A stretch of DNA of 64,000 nucleotides from Bacteroidota bacterium (GCA_005884665.1 VBAT01000014.1:153483-217482), one strand, 5' to 3'. Numbered from the stretch's first letter, positions 36,121-46,097 are shown. The notes: generated by a model not told the origin, from the letters alone. Made by a program: numbers and translations.

Positions 36121-37062
36121 ATGAAAAAAAGGATACTATTTACTGTAAAGACCGGTTTCCTACTTCTGTTTGTCCTTTCTCTCTTTGCGACATTACTACA
36201 ATTTGCCGGAAAGTCAAATCCACTAACACGTTTCAATCAGAAACCGCCAGTATACAATAGAGTTGAATCTTTTGATCCAACACTTGCACGGCTCAACTCT
36301 GTTCAAAAGCTTGAACAATATTGCGACAGTGTGTACAGTGAAAGGATCTTAATTGACAATACAACGAATTTCGAAAGAACATATACCGATGTTGTTTCAG
36401 AAGTGGTGAGAAACAGATTCTATCACGGTTATTCAGCGTATGGATACAGCGATAACTATTTGGCATCCACAATAGCGCTAGTTACCATTTCCGGCCTGAA
36501 TTCCCTGGTGATACCTGATGAAATAATGAAATATTCTTATGCGGCCTGCAGCCAGCAAGCAATAATAGAAATGCAGGTGCTCGAAGACAAAGGATTTAAA
36601 ACCCGTAAAATCTTATTCCACGGCAAAACATATGGCGGTCATTTTGCTTTCGAGGTTTTCTATGAAGGCGGCTGGCATTTTCATGATCCTAATATGGAAC
36701 CTGATAAAGCGCTCCTGGCTAGTTATGGTATGCCGAATATCGATTTCCTCGGCCATCATCCGGACCTTATAGTAAAAGCCTACAACCGGTATCCCAGGGA
36801 GCAAATCCTGGATATCATTCCCAATTATTCATACGGTCCCGTCAATACATTCCCGGCAAAAAAGGCAATGATCTTTCACAAAGCCACCAAATTTTTGTCG
36901 TATACGATCTGGCTGTTCTTCCTGGCCGGTTTTGTCGTTACCGGGCGCGCCTACAGGCGGGTGAAAAGCAAAAGAGCCGTTCATGCGATGGCTCCTGTCC
37001 GCCAGTTAAAGCCCGCGGCCGCTACGATTTTCTACCCGGAATATAATATGCAGGGCAAATAA
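36121..37062 (+). CDS. Membrane-anchored transglutaminase-fold protein
   Basis: A 313-aa protein of no named family that I recognise. A membrane helix at 8-28 places residues 30-255 in the periplasm, and a second helix spans about 259-275. The core shows a papain/transglutaminase-like triad order: C143 in SYAACSQQA at a helix start, H174 in YGGHFAFEVFYEGGW, and D189 in HFHDPN, matching the GHxWxEV...DPT layout of the superfamily. It could be a peptidase, amidase or acyl-transferring enzyme acting on the envelope or on glycan substituents. The gene stands alone between AT-rich gaps of 176 and 139 bases. Confidence 0.8.
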   Translation: MKKRILFTVKTGFLLLFVLSLFATLLQFAGKSNPLTRFNQKPPVYNRVESFDPTLARLNSVQKLEQYCDSVYSERILIDNTTNFERTYTDVVSEVVRNRFYHGYSAYGYSDNYLASTIALVTISGLNSLVIPDEIMKYSYAACSQQAIIEMQVLEDKGFKTRKILFHGKTYGGHFAFEVFYEGGWHFHDPNMEPDKALLASYGMPNIDFLGHHPDLIVKAYNRYPREQILDIIPNYSYGPVNTFPAKKAMIFHKATKFLSYTIWLFFLAGFVVTGRAYRRVKSKRAVHAMAPVRQLKPAAATIFYPEYNMQGK

Positions 37063-37201
37063 AATAATTTAATCTTCACAGGCAGGAAAAAATTCAAACC
37101 TGGATGCATCCTGGCTGTTAATTATTTTTATAAGATAGCTGCGCGAAGGTGTAGCAGGCATTTTATCTCCGAAAAACTTTCTCTTCCTTTACATTTATTA
37201 T

Positions 37202-39047
37202 ATGTGCGGAATTACTGGTTATATCAGTGCTGGATGGTCGCAAACAAACCTTGAGCGAATGACCTGCAAGCTGGCTCATCGAGGTCCTGACGCGCATGGA
37301 TACTATACCGATCCATACGAGGGTCTTGGTCTTGGCCACCGGCGTCTCAGCATTATCGATCTCTCGGAAGCCGCCAATCAGCCATTTTATTCTCACGACC
37401 GTCGTTATATAATGGTATTTAATGGCGAAGTATTCAATTACCAGGAGGTCGCCGCTAAATATCGGATCCAGCAACGCACACATTCCGATTCCGAAGTGAT
37501 ACTTGAGGCCTTTGCATTAAAAGGCGTGGAGGCAGTTCAGGATTTTAACGGCATGTTCTCCATGGCGATCTGGGACACACAACAAAAAGAATTATTCCTT
37601 ATCCGCGATCGTTTTGGCGTAAAGCCTCTTTTATATTACTGGGACAAAAGGAATTTTGCTTTTGCATCTGAACTAAAAGCCCTGCTCGAACTGGGTATCA
37701 TAAAAGAACTCAATCAACGTTCCCTGCAGGATTATTTTTTCCTGGAATATATCCCGGGTAATGAAAGTATCATAAGGAATGTATTCAAACTGCCCAATGG
37801 ACATTACCTGAAGATGAGTGCCGGCAGCGCGCCGGAGATCAGGCAATACTATTCCATTTTTGACAAACTGAATACGTCATTAAAAGGAATCAGTGAGGAA
37901 AAAGCGCTGGATGAATTCGAAGAGTTGCTTTCTTCTTCAGTTAAACTACGGCAGATATCAGATGTGCCTATCGGTGCTTTTTTGAGCGGGGGCACAGATT
38001 CATCACTCATATGTGCATTGTTCCAGAAACAGAATACAAATCCCATCAACACATTCACCATCGGTTTCGATGTAAAAGAATATGACGAAACAAAATATGC
38101 AGAACGGGTAGCCGGCCATCTTAAAACGGCTCACCGCCAGTTTCATCTCACAGATAAGGATTCCATCGGCATCGTAGACAGGCTTTCTGATTATTATGAT
38201 GAGCCCTTCGCCGCCCCCTCCTGTATTCCCAGTTATCTTGTTTGTAATAAAGCGAGGAGCCTTGTAACGGTGGCGTTGAGTGGCGATGGTGGGGATGAAT
38301 TATTTATGGGTTATGGGTATTATGGCCTCTATAAAAGGCTAAAGAGGTTTTACCGGAACTTTCCTCCTTTTGCAAGGAGTGCTTCGGCAAGCCTGATGAA
38401 CTTGATGAACCAGCGCTACCAGCGTGCTTCCCGGCTGCTTGGTTTCAGGAATACGGAAGACCTGTTTGTCAACATTTGGTCGCAGGAGCAATATATGTTT
38501 ACGCAAAAAGAGATTAGCGAACTGCTCGGAGGTGACAGCCGACTGGAAAAAGATAAGCGAACTGGAGCTGGAGGACGAAGAGAAAATCTCTTTATTCGAT
38601 ATCAACAACTACCTCACCAATAACCTGCTTTATAAAATGGACAGCGCTTCAATGGCCAATAGCCTGGAAGTGCGAACTCCTTATCTTGATTACCGGCTGG
38701 TAGAGTTCAGTGTCAATCTTCCCCTGCAGTTTAAGATCAATAACGGTACACAGAAATACCTGATGAAAAAACTGCTGGAACGATATATACCACATGACCT
38801 CGTGTACCGGACCAAATGGGGTTTCCCTGCGCCCGTGGGAGATTGGTTGTATAAAGATCTTCGTTATATGATCGATAAATGGCTTTCCAGGGATATGATA
38901 CTGAATGCGGGTATACTGGATGACCTGTTTGTAAGGAAAGTCCTGAAAGAATTCCTGGCCGGAAAAAAATATCATCATAAACGCGTCTGGTCGATGATCA
39001 TCTTCCAGATGTGGTATTATAAATACATGGACAAGAATGGTGGTTAG
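37202..39047 (+). pseudogene. asnB: AsnB-type amidotransferase, single-base frameshift
   Basis: Asparagine-synthetase-like glutamine amidotransferase. In polysaccharide loci such proteins (WbpS, WbtH) are linked to amidation of uronic acids. Cys2 is the glutaminase nucleophile, and the ATP PP-loop LSGGTDSS is near 261-268. Frame 1 runs to SRLEKD, while the synthetase C-terminus (KISELELEDEEK then SLFDINNYLTNN to KYMDKNGG) is in the +1 frame. The shift maps to an A5 run at 38547-38551; four A residues would restore a 614-aa protein. Total length and both domains are otherwise intact, so this is either a recent slip or a sequencing error. Confidence 0.88.
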
Positions 39048-39948
39048 AAATTTCCTGTTTCATAGGGTAAACGATGAAAGGGATGATCTCTGGCCGCCGA
39101 TGACCCCTGCGTTGTTTGAAAAAATTATCCGCTCACTGACCCGGACCCACCACGTAGTTTCGCTGGAAGAGTGGCTGCAGGAAAAACATAGTCGCCCGGC
39201 GCAAAAAAAACTGGCTACTGTTTTATTTGATGACGGCTATAAGGACAATATAGAATATGCAGCCCCGGTATTAAAAAAATATAATTGCCCCGCTTCCTTT
39301 TACGTTGTTACCGATTGCATCAATAAAAATATTCCGACCTGGACCTATCTTCTCGATCATGCATTGCAACAGACCAGGATCCCCACACTTCATTTGGACC
39401 ACGAGCAAACACCGGGAAATCTAAAAGAAATTGCCCTTACAGACAAGGCATTGGTTCGGAAAATAAAGCCGTGGATGAAAAAACTGGCCAACACCCACCG
39501 GGTTCAGGTATTGAACAGCATCCTGCAGCAATGTGGGGACGTTCCCCTGCCCGAAAATAAGATGATGAGTTGGGAGGATATTCGTCTTTTGCAGCAAGCC
39601 GGTTTTTATATAGGTTCTCATTCACATACGCATCCTATGCTCGCTGCTCTCGAAGATGAAAAAGAAATAAAGGAGGAACTGAGCCGTTCTGCTGCCATCA
39701 TTACACAAGAGCTTGGCAAAGCTCCGTTGACAATATCTTATCCCATAGGAAGTTTCGACGACCGGGTTATCCGCCTTGCAGGTGAAGTCGGGTATCGATT
39801 TGGATTAGCAGTCGAGCAAAAATTTTTTCATTATGGTCAGGATCCGATCATGACAATCCCCCGTGTTGAGCTTTACCAGGAGTCATGGTGGAAACTGGGG
39901 CTGCGGATGAATGGCGTTTATCAAAAAGCAAAACAGCTGTGGCAATAG
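39037..39948 (+). CDS. Polysaccharide deacetylase (NodB homology)
   Basis: A 303-aa NodB-domain enzyme that would remove N- or O-acetyl groups from a glycan. LFDDGYKD (63-70) carries the catalytic base and metal Asp, SHSHTHP near 197-203 the two metal His, and LTISYPIGSFDDR near 229-241 the next motif. No signal peptide is visible, so the substrate is probably a cytoplasmic or lipid-linked intermediate. It overlaps the amidotransferase stop by 11 bases and the formyltransferase start by 10 bases. Confidence 0.88.
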   Translation: MVVRNFLFHRVNDERDDLWPPMTPALFEKIIRSLTRTHHVVSLEEWLQEKHSRPAQKKLATVLFDDGYKDNIEYAAPVLKKYNCPASFYVVTDCINKNIPTWTYLLDHALQQTRIPTLHLDHEQTPGNLKEIALTDKALVRKIKPWMKKLANTHRVQVLNSILQQCGDVPLPENKMMSWEDIRLLQQAGFYIGSHSHTHPMLAALEDEKEIKEELSRSAAIITQELGKAPLTISYPIGSFDDRVIRLAGEVGYRFGLAVEQKFFHYGQDPIMTIPRVELYQESWWKLGLRMNGVYQKAKQLWQ

Positions 39949-40763
39949 GTAAACAGGAAGGGATCGTTCTTTGGTGTGGAAGTGCAGCCAATCAAAAGGC
40001 ATTGGCAGTAAAAATTCACAGGCGGTTCGGATTATTAGGTATTGTGATAAGCGAAAAAAGCACGGCGCCTTCCCGCCACAGGCTTTCGAAGATTCCTTCA
40101 TTGATATGGGACCGTTTACGATTCAGGAGTGTTTATGACATTTGGAAAAGACTGCAACAAGATTATGACCGGCAATTTCCGTCCTGGCCCGATGTGCCGG
40201 TTTTGAGAGTACAGGATATAAACAGCGAAGAAACAACAGCATTCACAAAAAATTTGCAACCCGCATTGATCGTCGTCTCGGGTACAGCATTGATAAAAGA
40301 AAAACTATTGACCACCGATGCATCTATCGGGATCATCAATCTTCACACCGGGCTTTCACCTTATGTGAAGGGAGGGCCCAATTGTACAAACTGGTGTATC
40401 GCTAATGATGACTGGCACCTCGTAGGCAATACGATCATGTGGTTGAGCAAGGGGATTGATAGTGGGAACATCATAACCAGTGAATGCATTGATATACGTG
40501 ATAGTCGCGATCTTCCCGAGGCGCACATGCGCGTGATGGAACATGCGCATGACCTGTACCTGCGTGCGATCAACTACCTGCTGAACGGTCAGCCTCCTTA
40601 TAATGCCGTTCCGCAAAGCTCATTGGGTAAAGGAAGATTGTTCCTGACAAAGATGTGGACAGCGTCGGAAAAGAAAAAATTAATGCGGAACTGGGCAAGC
40701 AGGAAGAGCTCCGGGAGAACTTCTCCGCCTGCTACTGTACCTTTACCTTCCGGGAAGGAATAA
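39939..40763 (+). CDS. Sugar formyltransferase family protein
   Basis: A 274-aa protein with the formyl_trans_N fold. The start is taken as GTG 39939, overlapping the deacetylase stop; an earlier GTG at 39885 would lie in deacetylase coding sequence. Catalytic N134-x-H136 in INLHTGLSPYVKGG and D174 in GIDSGNII are present, matching the N10-formyl-tetrahydrofolate-dependent enzymes that make Qui4NFm or Fuc3NFm-type sugars. The N-terminal 100 residues resemble the family only loosely. It follows a deacetylase, so a free amine for formylation could come from deacetylation. Confidence 0.82.
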   Translation: MAIGKQEGIVLWCGSAANQKALAVKIHRRFGLLGIVISEKSTAPSRHRLSKIPSLIWDRLRFRSVYDIWKRLQQDYDRQFPSWPDVPVLRVQDINSEETTAFTKNLQPALIVVSGTALIKEKLLTTDASIGIINLHTGLSPYVKGGPNCTNWCIANDDWHLVGNTIMWLSKGIDSGNIITSECIDIRDSRDLPEAHMRVMEHAHDLYLRAINYLLNGQPPYNAVPQSSLGKGRLFLTKMWTASEKKKLMRNWASRKSSGRTSPPATVPLPSGKE

Positions 40764-40785
40764 CACTGATTTATTAAATTCGTTT

Positions 40786-41703
40786 ATGAAAAGACTACGG
40801 TACTATTTTGAAGAAATAACGCATTGCGAAATGTGCGGGGATGATACAACACACCACAAGATCCTGGGACAGCGTTTAAACACCTCGCAGGGAATAAGGC
40901 CAAAAAAAAAGACAGGCATTTCTGTTAGCGTAAAACAATGTACCAACTGCCAGTTGAACTATTCGTCACCGCAGCCGGTTCCTTTCGATATCCAGGATCA
41001 TTATGGCATTCCTCCAGAAGAATACTGGCGCCCCATCTATTTTAACTTTCAACCCGACTATTTTGCGAGAGAGATAGCAGTTGCAAAATCGATCCTGAAT
41101 TTTCAAAATGGTATGAAAGCGCTTGATATCGGGGCGGGTATTGGTAAAGGCATGATCGCTATGGAAAAAGCGGGATTTGATGTGTATGGTTTTGAGCCTT
41201 CTGCGCCTTTTTATGAAAGGGCTATCTCAAAAATGGGAGTTGATCCGGCGAAGATCAAACTGGGAATGATCGAAAATGTAGACTATGAAGAAAACAGTTT
41301 TGACTTTATCACTTTTGGGGCTGTTCTCGAACATTTATACCATCCGGCCGAAGCTATTCAAAAAACGTTGCGATGGCTTAAGCCAGAAGGTTTGATCCAT
41401 ATCGAAGTTCCCTCTTCACGACATTTCATAGGCAAATTCGTAAACACTTATTACCGGTTGATGGGTACAAATTATGTCACCAATATCAGTCCCATGCACG
41501 ATCCTTTCCATTTGTATGAATTTAGCAGGAAATCATTCGAGGAACTGGGGAAAAAGCTCCGGTTTAAGATTGAGAGCGCAGAGTATCATGTATGCGAGAT
41601 CATGTTTTTTCCGAAGATATTTCACGGCGTTTTAAATTGGTACATGAAAAAAACAAAGACCGGGATGCAATTGGTGGTTTGGTTAAGAAAGGACACCAAA
41701 TAA
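40786..41703 (+). CDS. Methyltransferase with N-terminal zinc-ribbon
   Basis: A 305-aa class I methyltransferase. The putative metal site is C14-x2-C17...C52-x2-C55, then ALDIGAGIGKGMIAM near 105-119 and FGAVLEHLYHP near 183-193. The architecture parallels the enzyme at 29640, although the sequences differ. It is likely a sugar methyltransferase. Confidence 0.85.
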   Translation: MKRLRYYFEEITHCEMCGDDTTHHKILGQRLNTSQGIRPKKKTGISVSVKQCTNCQLNYSSPQPVPFDIQDHYGIPPEEYWRPIYFNFQPDYFAREIAVAKSILNFQNGMKALDIGAGIGKGMIAMEKAGFDVYGFEPSAPFYERAISKMGVDPAKIKLGMIENVDYEENSFDFITFGAVLEHLYHPAEAIQKTLRWLKPEGLIHIEVPSSRHFIGKFVNTYYRLMGTNYVTNISPMHDPFHLYEFSRKSFEELGKKLRFKIESAEYHVCEIMFFPKIFHGVLNWYMKKTKTGMQLVVWLRKDTK

Positions 41704-41707
41704 ACAC

Positions 41708-42643
41708 ATGAACCTGCAAGAAGCCCCTAAATTTACAGCGATGATCAGTGAGCAAATAACGCCATCCAGGATCGTAGAGGTTAATAAAAGACCGGTCAAA
41801 TGCTACGACGACCTGGGTAAGAATATCGATAATGTCACCGTAAAATCATTTGGAGAGGAATGGAAAGCGTTTCACAAGTTTGATGAGGATGAATTACAAC
41901 GTATCGGTGATGAATATTTTGATATTGTAACGCCTGCGATGTATGGGAAAGATAAGATTGCTGCCGATTTTGGATGCGGAACCGGCCGTTGGACAAAATA
42001 TTTTGCACCAAGAGTCGGAGCAATCGCTGCGATTGATCCCAGTGACGCCATTTTCACCGCTGCAGGCGTGTTGAACACCGTAGATAATGCCCAGTTGTAT
42101 AAAGCATCCATCGACAATTTGCCGTTTCCCAATAACTACTTCGATTTCGGGTTTAGCCTCGGCGTGTTGCATCATATCCCGGATACCGCCAGGGCCATGA
42201 AAGCATGCATTGATAAAATCAGGCCTGGTGGATATTTCCTCGTGTATTTATATTACAATTTCGATAACCGGGGCCCGTTGTTCAAGTTTATTTATAAGTT
42301 GTCTAATCTTATTCGCCTGGTGGTATCGAAGTTGCCCGGTGGTATCAAGCGTTTTTTTTGCAATATACTTGCCATTGTCCTGTATATGCCGTTTGTAGGC
42401 TTGTGCCGTCTTTTGCGGATGTTCGGAGTGCCGGAGAAAATTCGCCAGAAAATTCCCCTGCAGATATATGAAAAAGCATCGTTCTATATAATCCGGAATG
42501 ATGCATTGGATCGTTTCGGGACTCCCCTTGAGCAACGCTTTACCAAAAAGGAAATAACCGGGATGATGACAGAGGCCGGTTTATCGGAAATTAATTTTTC
42601 TTCTAATGCGCCTTACTGGCATGCGACGGGGAAGAAGTTGTAA
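41708..42643 (+). CDS. SAM-dependent methyltransferase
   Basis: A 311-aa class I methyltransferase. AADFGCGTGRWTKYF is near 82-96, IDPSDAIF near 106-113 and FGFSLGVLHHIPD near 145-157. A hydrophobic segment near 225-243 could contact the membrane. It starts 5 bases after the preceding methyltransferase. A palindromic element flanked by a 10-base direct repeat lies immediately after its stop codon. Confidence 0.85.
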   Translation: MNLQEAPKFTAMISEQITPSRIVEVNKRPVKCYDDLGKNIDNVTVKSFGEEWKAFHKFDEDELQRIGDEYFDIVTPAMYGKDKIAADFGCGTGRWTKYFAPRVGAIAAIDPSDAIFTAAGVLNTVDNAQLYKASIDNLPFPNNYFDFGFSLGVLHHIPDTARAMKACIDKIRPGGYFLVYLYYNFDNRGPLFKFIYKLSNLIRLVVSKLPGGIKRFFCNILAIVLYMPFVGLCRLLRMFGVPEKIRQKIPLQIYEKASFYIIRNDALDRFGTPLEQRFTKKEITGMMTEAGLSEINFSSNAPYWHATGKKL

Positions 42644-42644
42644 G

Positions 42645-42699
42645 CCTGCCTGCCGGTCTTGCTTCGCTGCAGCTACGCGAAGGCGCACAGGCAGGTTAT
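42645..42699. repeat. CCTGCCTG...CAGGCAGG palindromic element flanked by 10-base direct repeat
   Basis: A 55-base hairpin-forming unit with CCTGCCTG at 42645-42652 and CAGGCAGG at 42688-42695, plus inner arms CTTCGC/GCGAAG. AAGTTGTAAG occurs directly on both sides (42635-42644 and 42700-42709), as in a target-site duplication, and includes the last codon and stop of the methyltransferase. A shorter CCTGCCTACCGGACAGGCAGG palindrome is nested in the repeat at 56165-56380. Confidence 0.8.
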
Positions 42700-42747
42700 A
42701 AGTTGTAAGTATCGTAATTTTATTCATTATTATAGCGTTTATAAAGA

Positions 42748-44130
42748 ATGTTACTGGCAGTTCGCTTTTTTTCAGTTAACGATTTTTTCCTTATCCCGCT
42801 TTGTTTCGTACTTATGTACGCTTTAATCCGAAACCGGGCGGCTGGATGCAAGGATGAAAGCATCAGGAAATATTATTTCAAGGCATTTTATTTCAGGGTG
42901 GCTTGCGTTTTGGGCTATGCGATCATAACTGAGTTTTATTTTGGCGGCGGCGATACCAATCTTTACTTCCAGGGGGTGAAGGATCTGAAGAGCGCTTTAA
43001 CGGATGATTTCAGCAATTTCTCTACCATTTTAACTTCCTCGAAACTCGACTACTCAAACCCGTTAGCGCCCTATTTCCTGTACGATAATTACGAGTTTGA
43101 TGTTACTTATAATTATATGGCCGTACAGGGAAATTTCTTCGTTCCCCGCCTCGGAATTATTCCTTCGCTGGTGTTCATGAACAGCTATGTGTGCATATGC
43201 CTTTGTTTTATGATGTTTGCATTGGGAGGTTCGTTAAGATTGTTCAAAACATTTTGCTATTATTATCCGTGGGCAAAGAGGGAATTGGCCCTGGCCATAT
43301 TGTTTCTGCCCAGCGTGGGATTCTGGAGTTCAGGTTTCCTGAAGGATACTATATGTTTCGGTTGCGTCGGGTTCATGATCTATGGAGTATTTAATATCGT
43401 CATCAGAAAACGGAAGATTGCAAGTTCGATCTTCTGGGCGGTCTTTTCGGGTTATCTCCTGTTTTCCATCAAGACCTATATTTTCCTGGTACTGCTGCTG
43501 GCAATCACTATTTGGTTCTTTGCAGAGACCAACCGGCTTATTAAGGACAGGACCCTGAGACAGATATTTGCTTTTTTGACGTTTTCAGTTGCTGCCGGCG
43601 CCGGGTATTTCATGCTGCAATATTTTACTTCCGGGGAAACGATGAAGCAATACCAGCTTGATAACATTATCTCTTCGGCGGAATTTCAACGAAAAAACTA
43701 TGGATTGCTGGCCGACCAGCAGACCTCTTATTACCAGGTCAATTCATCGAACCCGGTATCTCTGGCACTCAACAGTATTGTAGCTACATTTTTTCGGCCT
43801 TTCCCCTGGGAGATACGATCGGCTGCTGCAGTATTGTCCGCTATGGAGGCGCTGGCATTTCTTATTCTTACCGCCAATCTCTTTTTTAAGAAAGGTATCG
43901 CCAAGCCGTTCAGGCTTATATTCAAGGATCCAAGGATCCTGTTTTGTTTTGTATTTGCTGTTGTTTTTGCTGTTGGCGTTGGAGCTGCCACAGCCAATTT
44001 TGGTACCTTATCACGTTATAAAATTCCATCCATGCCTTTTTATATGGTTATGCTTCTACTGTTATACAAGAGTACGGCCCTGGAGTATCCCAAGTGGCTG
44101 AAAAGAATTTTAGGATATAAAACCGCCTGA
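42748..44130 (+). CDS. Polytopic membrane protein, candidate Wzy polymerase
   Basis: A 460-aa protein with about ten hydrophobic segments and a longer loop around residues 75-135 that contains SSKLDYSNPLAPYFLYDN. The arrangement and the late RYKIPSMPFYMVML segment resemble O-antigen polymerases, which are poorly conserved in sequence. It is the only multi-spanning protein here that is neither a flippase, permease nor acyltransferase. It lies between methyltransferases and an amidotransferase. Assigned by topology and context only. Confidence 0.6.
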   Translation: MLLAVRFFSVNDFFLIPLCFVLMYALIRNRAAGCKDESIRKYYFKAFYFRVACVLGYAIITEFYFGGGDTNLYFQGVKDLKSALTDDFSNFSTILTSSKLDYSNPLAPYFLYDNYEFDVTYNYMAVQGNFFVPRLGIIPSLVFMNSYVCICLCFMMFALGGSLRLFKTFCYYYPWAKRELALAILFLPSVGFWSSGFLKDTICFGCVGFMIYGVFNIVIRKRKIASSIFWAVFSGYLLFSIKTYIFLVLLLAITIWFFAETNRLIKDRTLRQIFAFLTFSVAAGAGYFMLQYFTSGETMKQYQLDNIISSAEFQRKNYGLLADQQTSYYQVNSSNPVSLALNSIVATFFRPFPWEIRSAAAVLSAMEALAFLILTANLFFKKGIAKPFRLIFKDPRILFCFVFAVVFAVGVGAATANFGTLSRYKIPSMPFYMVMLLLLYKSTALEYPKWLKRILGYKTA

Positions 44131-44136
44131 TCATCC

Positions 44137-45975
44137 ATGTGTGGCATTGCCGGCTCAATAAACTACCCGCTCGATATTCCATTGCTGACCAGGGACCTTT
44201 TTCACCGGGGACCTGATGAGCAGACAACTTTTACAGAAGGTAACCTGGTGCTTCATCATCATCGCCTCGCGATCCTTGATATTGCAGGAGGAAAACAGCC
44301 AATGCATTTTGAACATCTCACAGTCATTTTCAACGGGGAGATATACAATCACCAGGATGTACGGGCTAAACACGGTCTTCATTGCCATACAAATTCCGAT
44401 ACCGAAACGATCCTTCAGGTATATAACAAGATTGGGGCAAAATGCCTGGACGATTTTGATGGGATGTTTGCGTTTATCATTTATGATCGCAAAAAAAATG
44501 AACTCTTCATTGCAAGGGACAGGGCCGGGAAAAAACCTTTGTATTATTATTCAGATGGCAAGCATTTTGTTTTCTCCAGCGAATTAGGCGCATTAAACGA
44601 CCAACTTTCCCTACAGCTCAATGAACAGCACCTCCAGCAGTATGTCCGCATGGGCTATTTTTATAAATCGGCCACTCCCTACCAAAATGTCTGGGAACTT
44701 CCTGCGGGCAGCTTTGCGCGCATATCCCTCCAAAATCCTGAAGTAAAAGTCGAACGCTGGTGGAATATCCATACTTTTTATAAGCAACATTCAGGAGATA
44801 GTTTTGAAACCGCGTTGGATAAAACCGACCAGTTACTCCATGCAGCTGTAAAAAGAAGAGTGGAGTCTTCGGATCTCGAAGTAGGTTCGTTTTTAAGCGG
44901 GGGAATCGATAGCGGCCTGGTAACCGCTGTTGCCAAAAGCTATAATCCAACGCTAAAGACATTTACCGTTTCTTTCGATGGAGAATATGATGAAGCGCCG
45001 CTGGCCAGGCTGGTTGCGGAGCGTTATCAGACTCATCATACCGAAATAAAGATCTCGTTTGATAACCTGTTGAATGATGTAGAAACGATTTTGACCAACT
45101 ACGGCGAACCTTTTTTTGACAGTTCAGCCATTCCCAGTTACTATGTCAGCCGTGAGGCAAGAAAACACGTCACTGTTATATTAAACGGTGATGGCGGCGA
45201 TGAGATATTTGGCGGCTACCGTCGTTATGTTCCATTCGCCAAATACGATTTTTTTAAGCCCGGTGTTTTCATAAAAAGCATTGCATCCACAATGCATGCG
45301 GTTTTGCCGGCGCCTGATTCGAAAAAAAGCCGCTATAATTTTTTATATCGCCTGACCGATCTGGCCAGTAAAAAGGGCCTGGCGACCTACCTGTCATCGA
45401 CCATTGACATCTTTGAAGAATACGAAAAGTATTTGAAAGCCGATGTCACAATGCTTCAACGGGTAGAAAAGGATTTTAACTGTATCAATGCTTCTTCGCT
45501 GACGGGCTTGCAAAAGATCATGAACCTCGATTTCGATAATATTCTTGCAGGCAATTTGCTGGTAAAAATGGATATCGCGACCATGGCCCATTCCCTGGAA
45601 GGACGAAGCCCGTTATTGTCAAAAGAACTGTTGGAGTATGCTCCCACCATACCGGATAAGTACAAGATAGCCGGTAAGCAAACAAAATATGTATTACGAA
45701 AGCTCGCGGAAAAATATTTACCTGCAGAACTGGTGAATCAACCAAAGAGGGGATTCGAAATTCCGCTGAAGAAATGGGTGGACGGGCAATTGAAAACGAT
45801 GATCGGGGATTATATCATGCCGCCAGGTGCCTACTGCCGTCATTTCATAGACGGATCTTTCCTCGATGATGTATGGAACCGCAAAACAAAAGTGGGAGAT
45901 GAAAAAAGAGCAAAAATGATCTGGACTTTGTTCGCGCTGGAAGTATGGCATAAAAAAGTTTACGGTAAGAAATAG
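44137..45975 (+). CDS. asnB: Asparagine synthetase (glutamine-hydrolysing)-like amidotransferase
   Basis: A 612-aa intact AsnB homolog with Cys2, the glutaminase motifs HRLAILD and YNHQD, and the PP-loop LSGGIDSG near 253-260. In this setting it could amidate a uronic acid on the glycan (compare WbpS and WbtH), using glutamine and ATP, although ordinary asparagine synthesis cannot be excluded. It is a divergent paralog of the frameshifted gene at 37202 and not a tandem copy, and could cover for its loss if both act on the same substrate. Confidence 0.88.
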   Translation: MCGIAGSINYPLDIPLLTRDLFHRGPDEQTTFTEGNLVLHHHRLAILDIAGGKQPMHFEHLTVIFNGEIYNHQDVRAKHGLHCHTNSDTETILQVYNKIGAKCLDDFDGMFAFIIYDRKKNELFIARDRAGKKPLYYYSDGKHFVFSSELGALNDQLSLQLNEQHLQQYVRMGYFYKSATPYQNVWELPAGSFARISLQNPEVKVERWWNIHTFYKQHSGDSFETALDKTDQLLHAAVKRRVESSDLEVGSFLSGGIDSGLVTAVAKSYNPTLKTFTVSFDGEYDEAPLARLVAERYQTHHTEIKISFDNLLNDVETILTNYGEPFFDSSAIPSYYVSREARKHVTVILNGDGGDEIFGGYRRYVPFAKYDFFKPGVFIKSIASTMHAVLPAPDSKKSRYNFLYRLTDLASKKGLATYLSSTIDIFEEYEKYLKADVTMLQRVEKDFNCINASSLTGLQKIMNLDFDNILAGNLLVKMDIATMAHSLEGRSPLLSKELLEYAPTIPDKYKIAGKQTKYVLRKLAEKYLPAELVNQPKRGFEIPLKKWVDGQLKTMIGDYIMPPGAYCRHFIDGSFLDDVWNRKTKVGDEKRAKMIWTLFALEVWHKKVYGKK

Positions 45976-45989
45976 ACATTTTCACGCTA

Positions 45990-46007
45990 TCCCGCCATCT
46001 GGCGGGA
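45990..46007. repeat. TCCCGCCATCTGGCGGGA palindrome
   Basis: Second copy of the TCCCGCC/GGCGGGA inverted repeat seen at 13696-13713, here in the gap between asnB and the next glycosyltransferase. The following bases (46026-46056) contain GTTGCGTCGTTGTGCCGTTGCG, a CGTTG iteration also typical of intergenic repeats. Confidence 0.7.
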
Positions 46008-46097
46008 CCACGATGCCACGATCTTGTCATACGTTGCGTCGTTGTGCCGTTGCGAGAAATATTCTTTCAAGTTGAGACGCTGTTAGAAATAACATTC

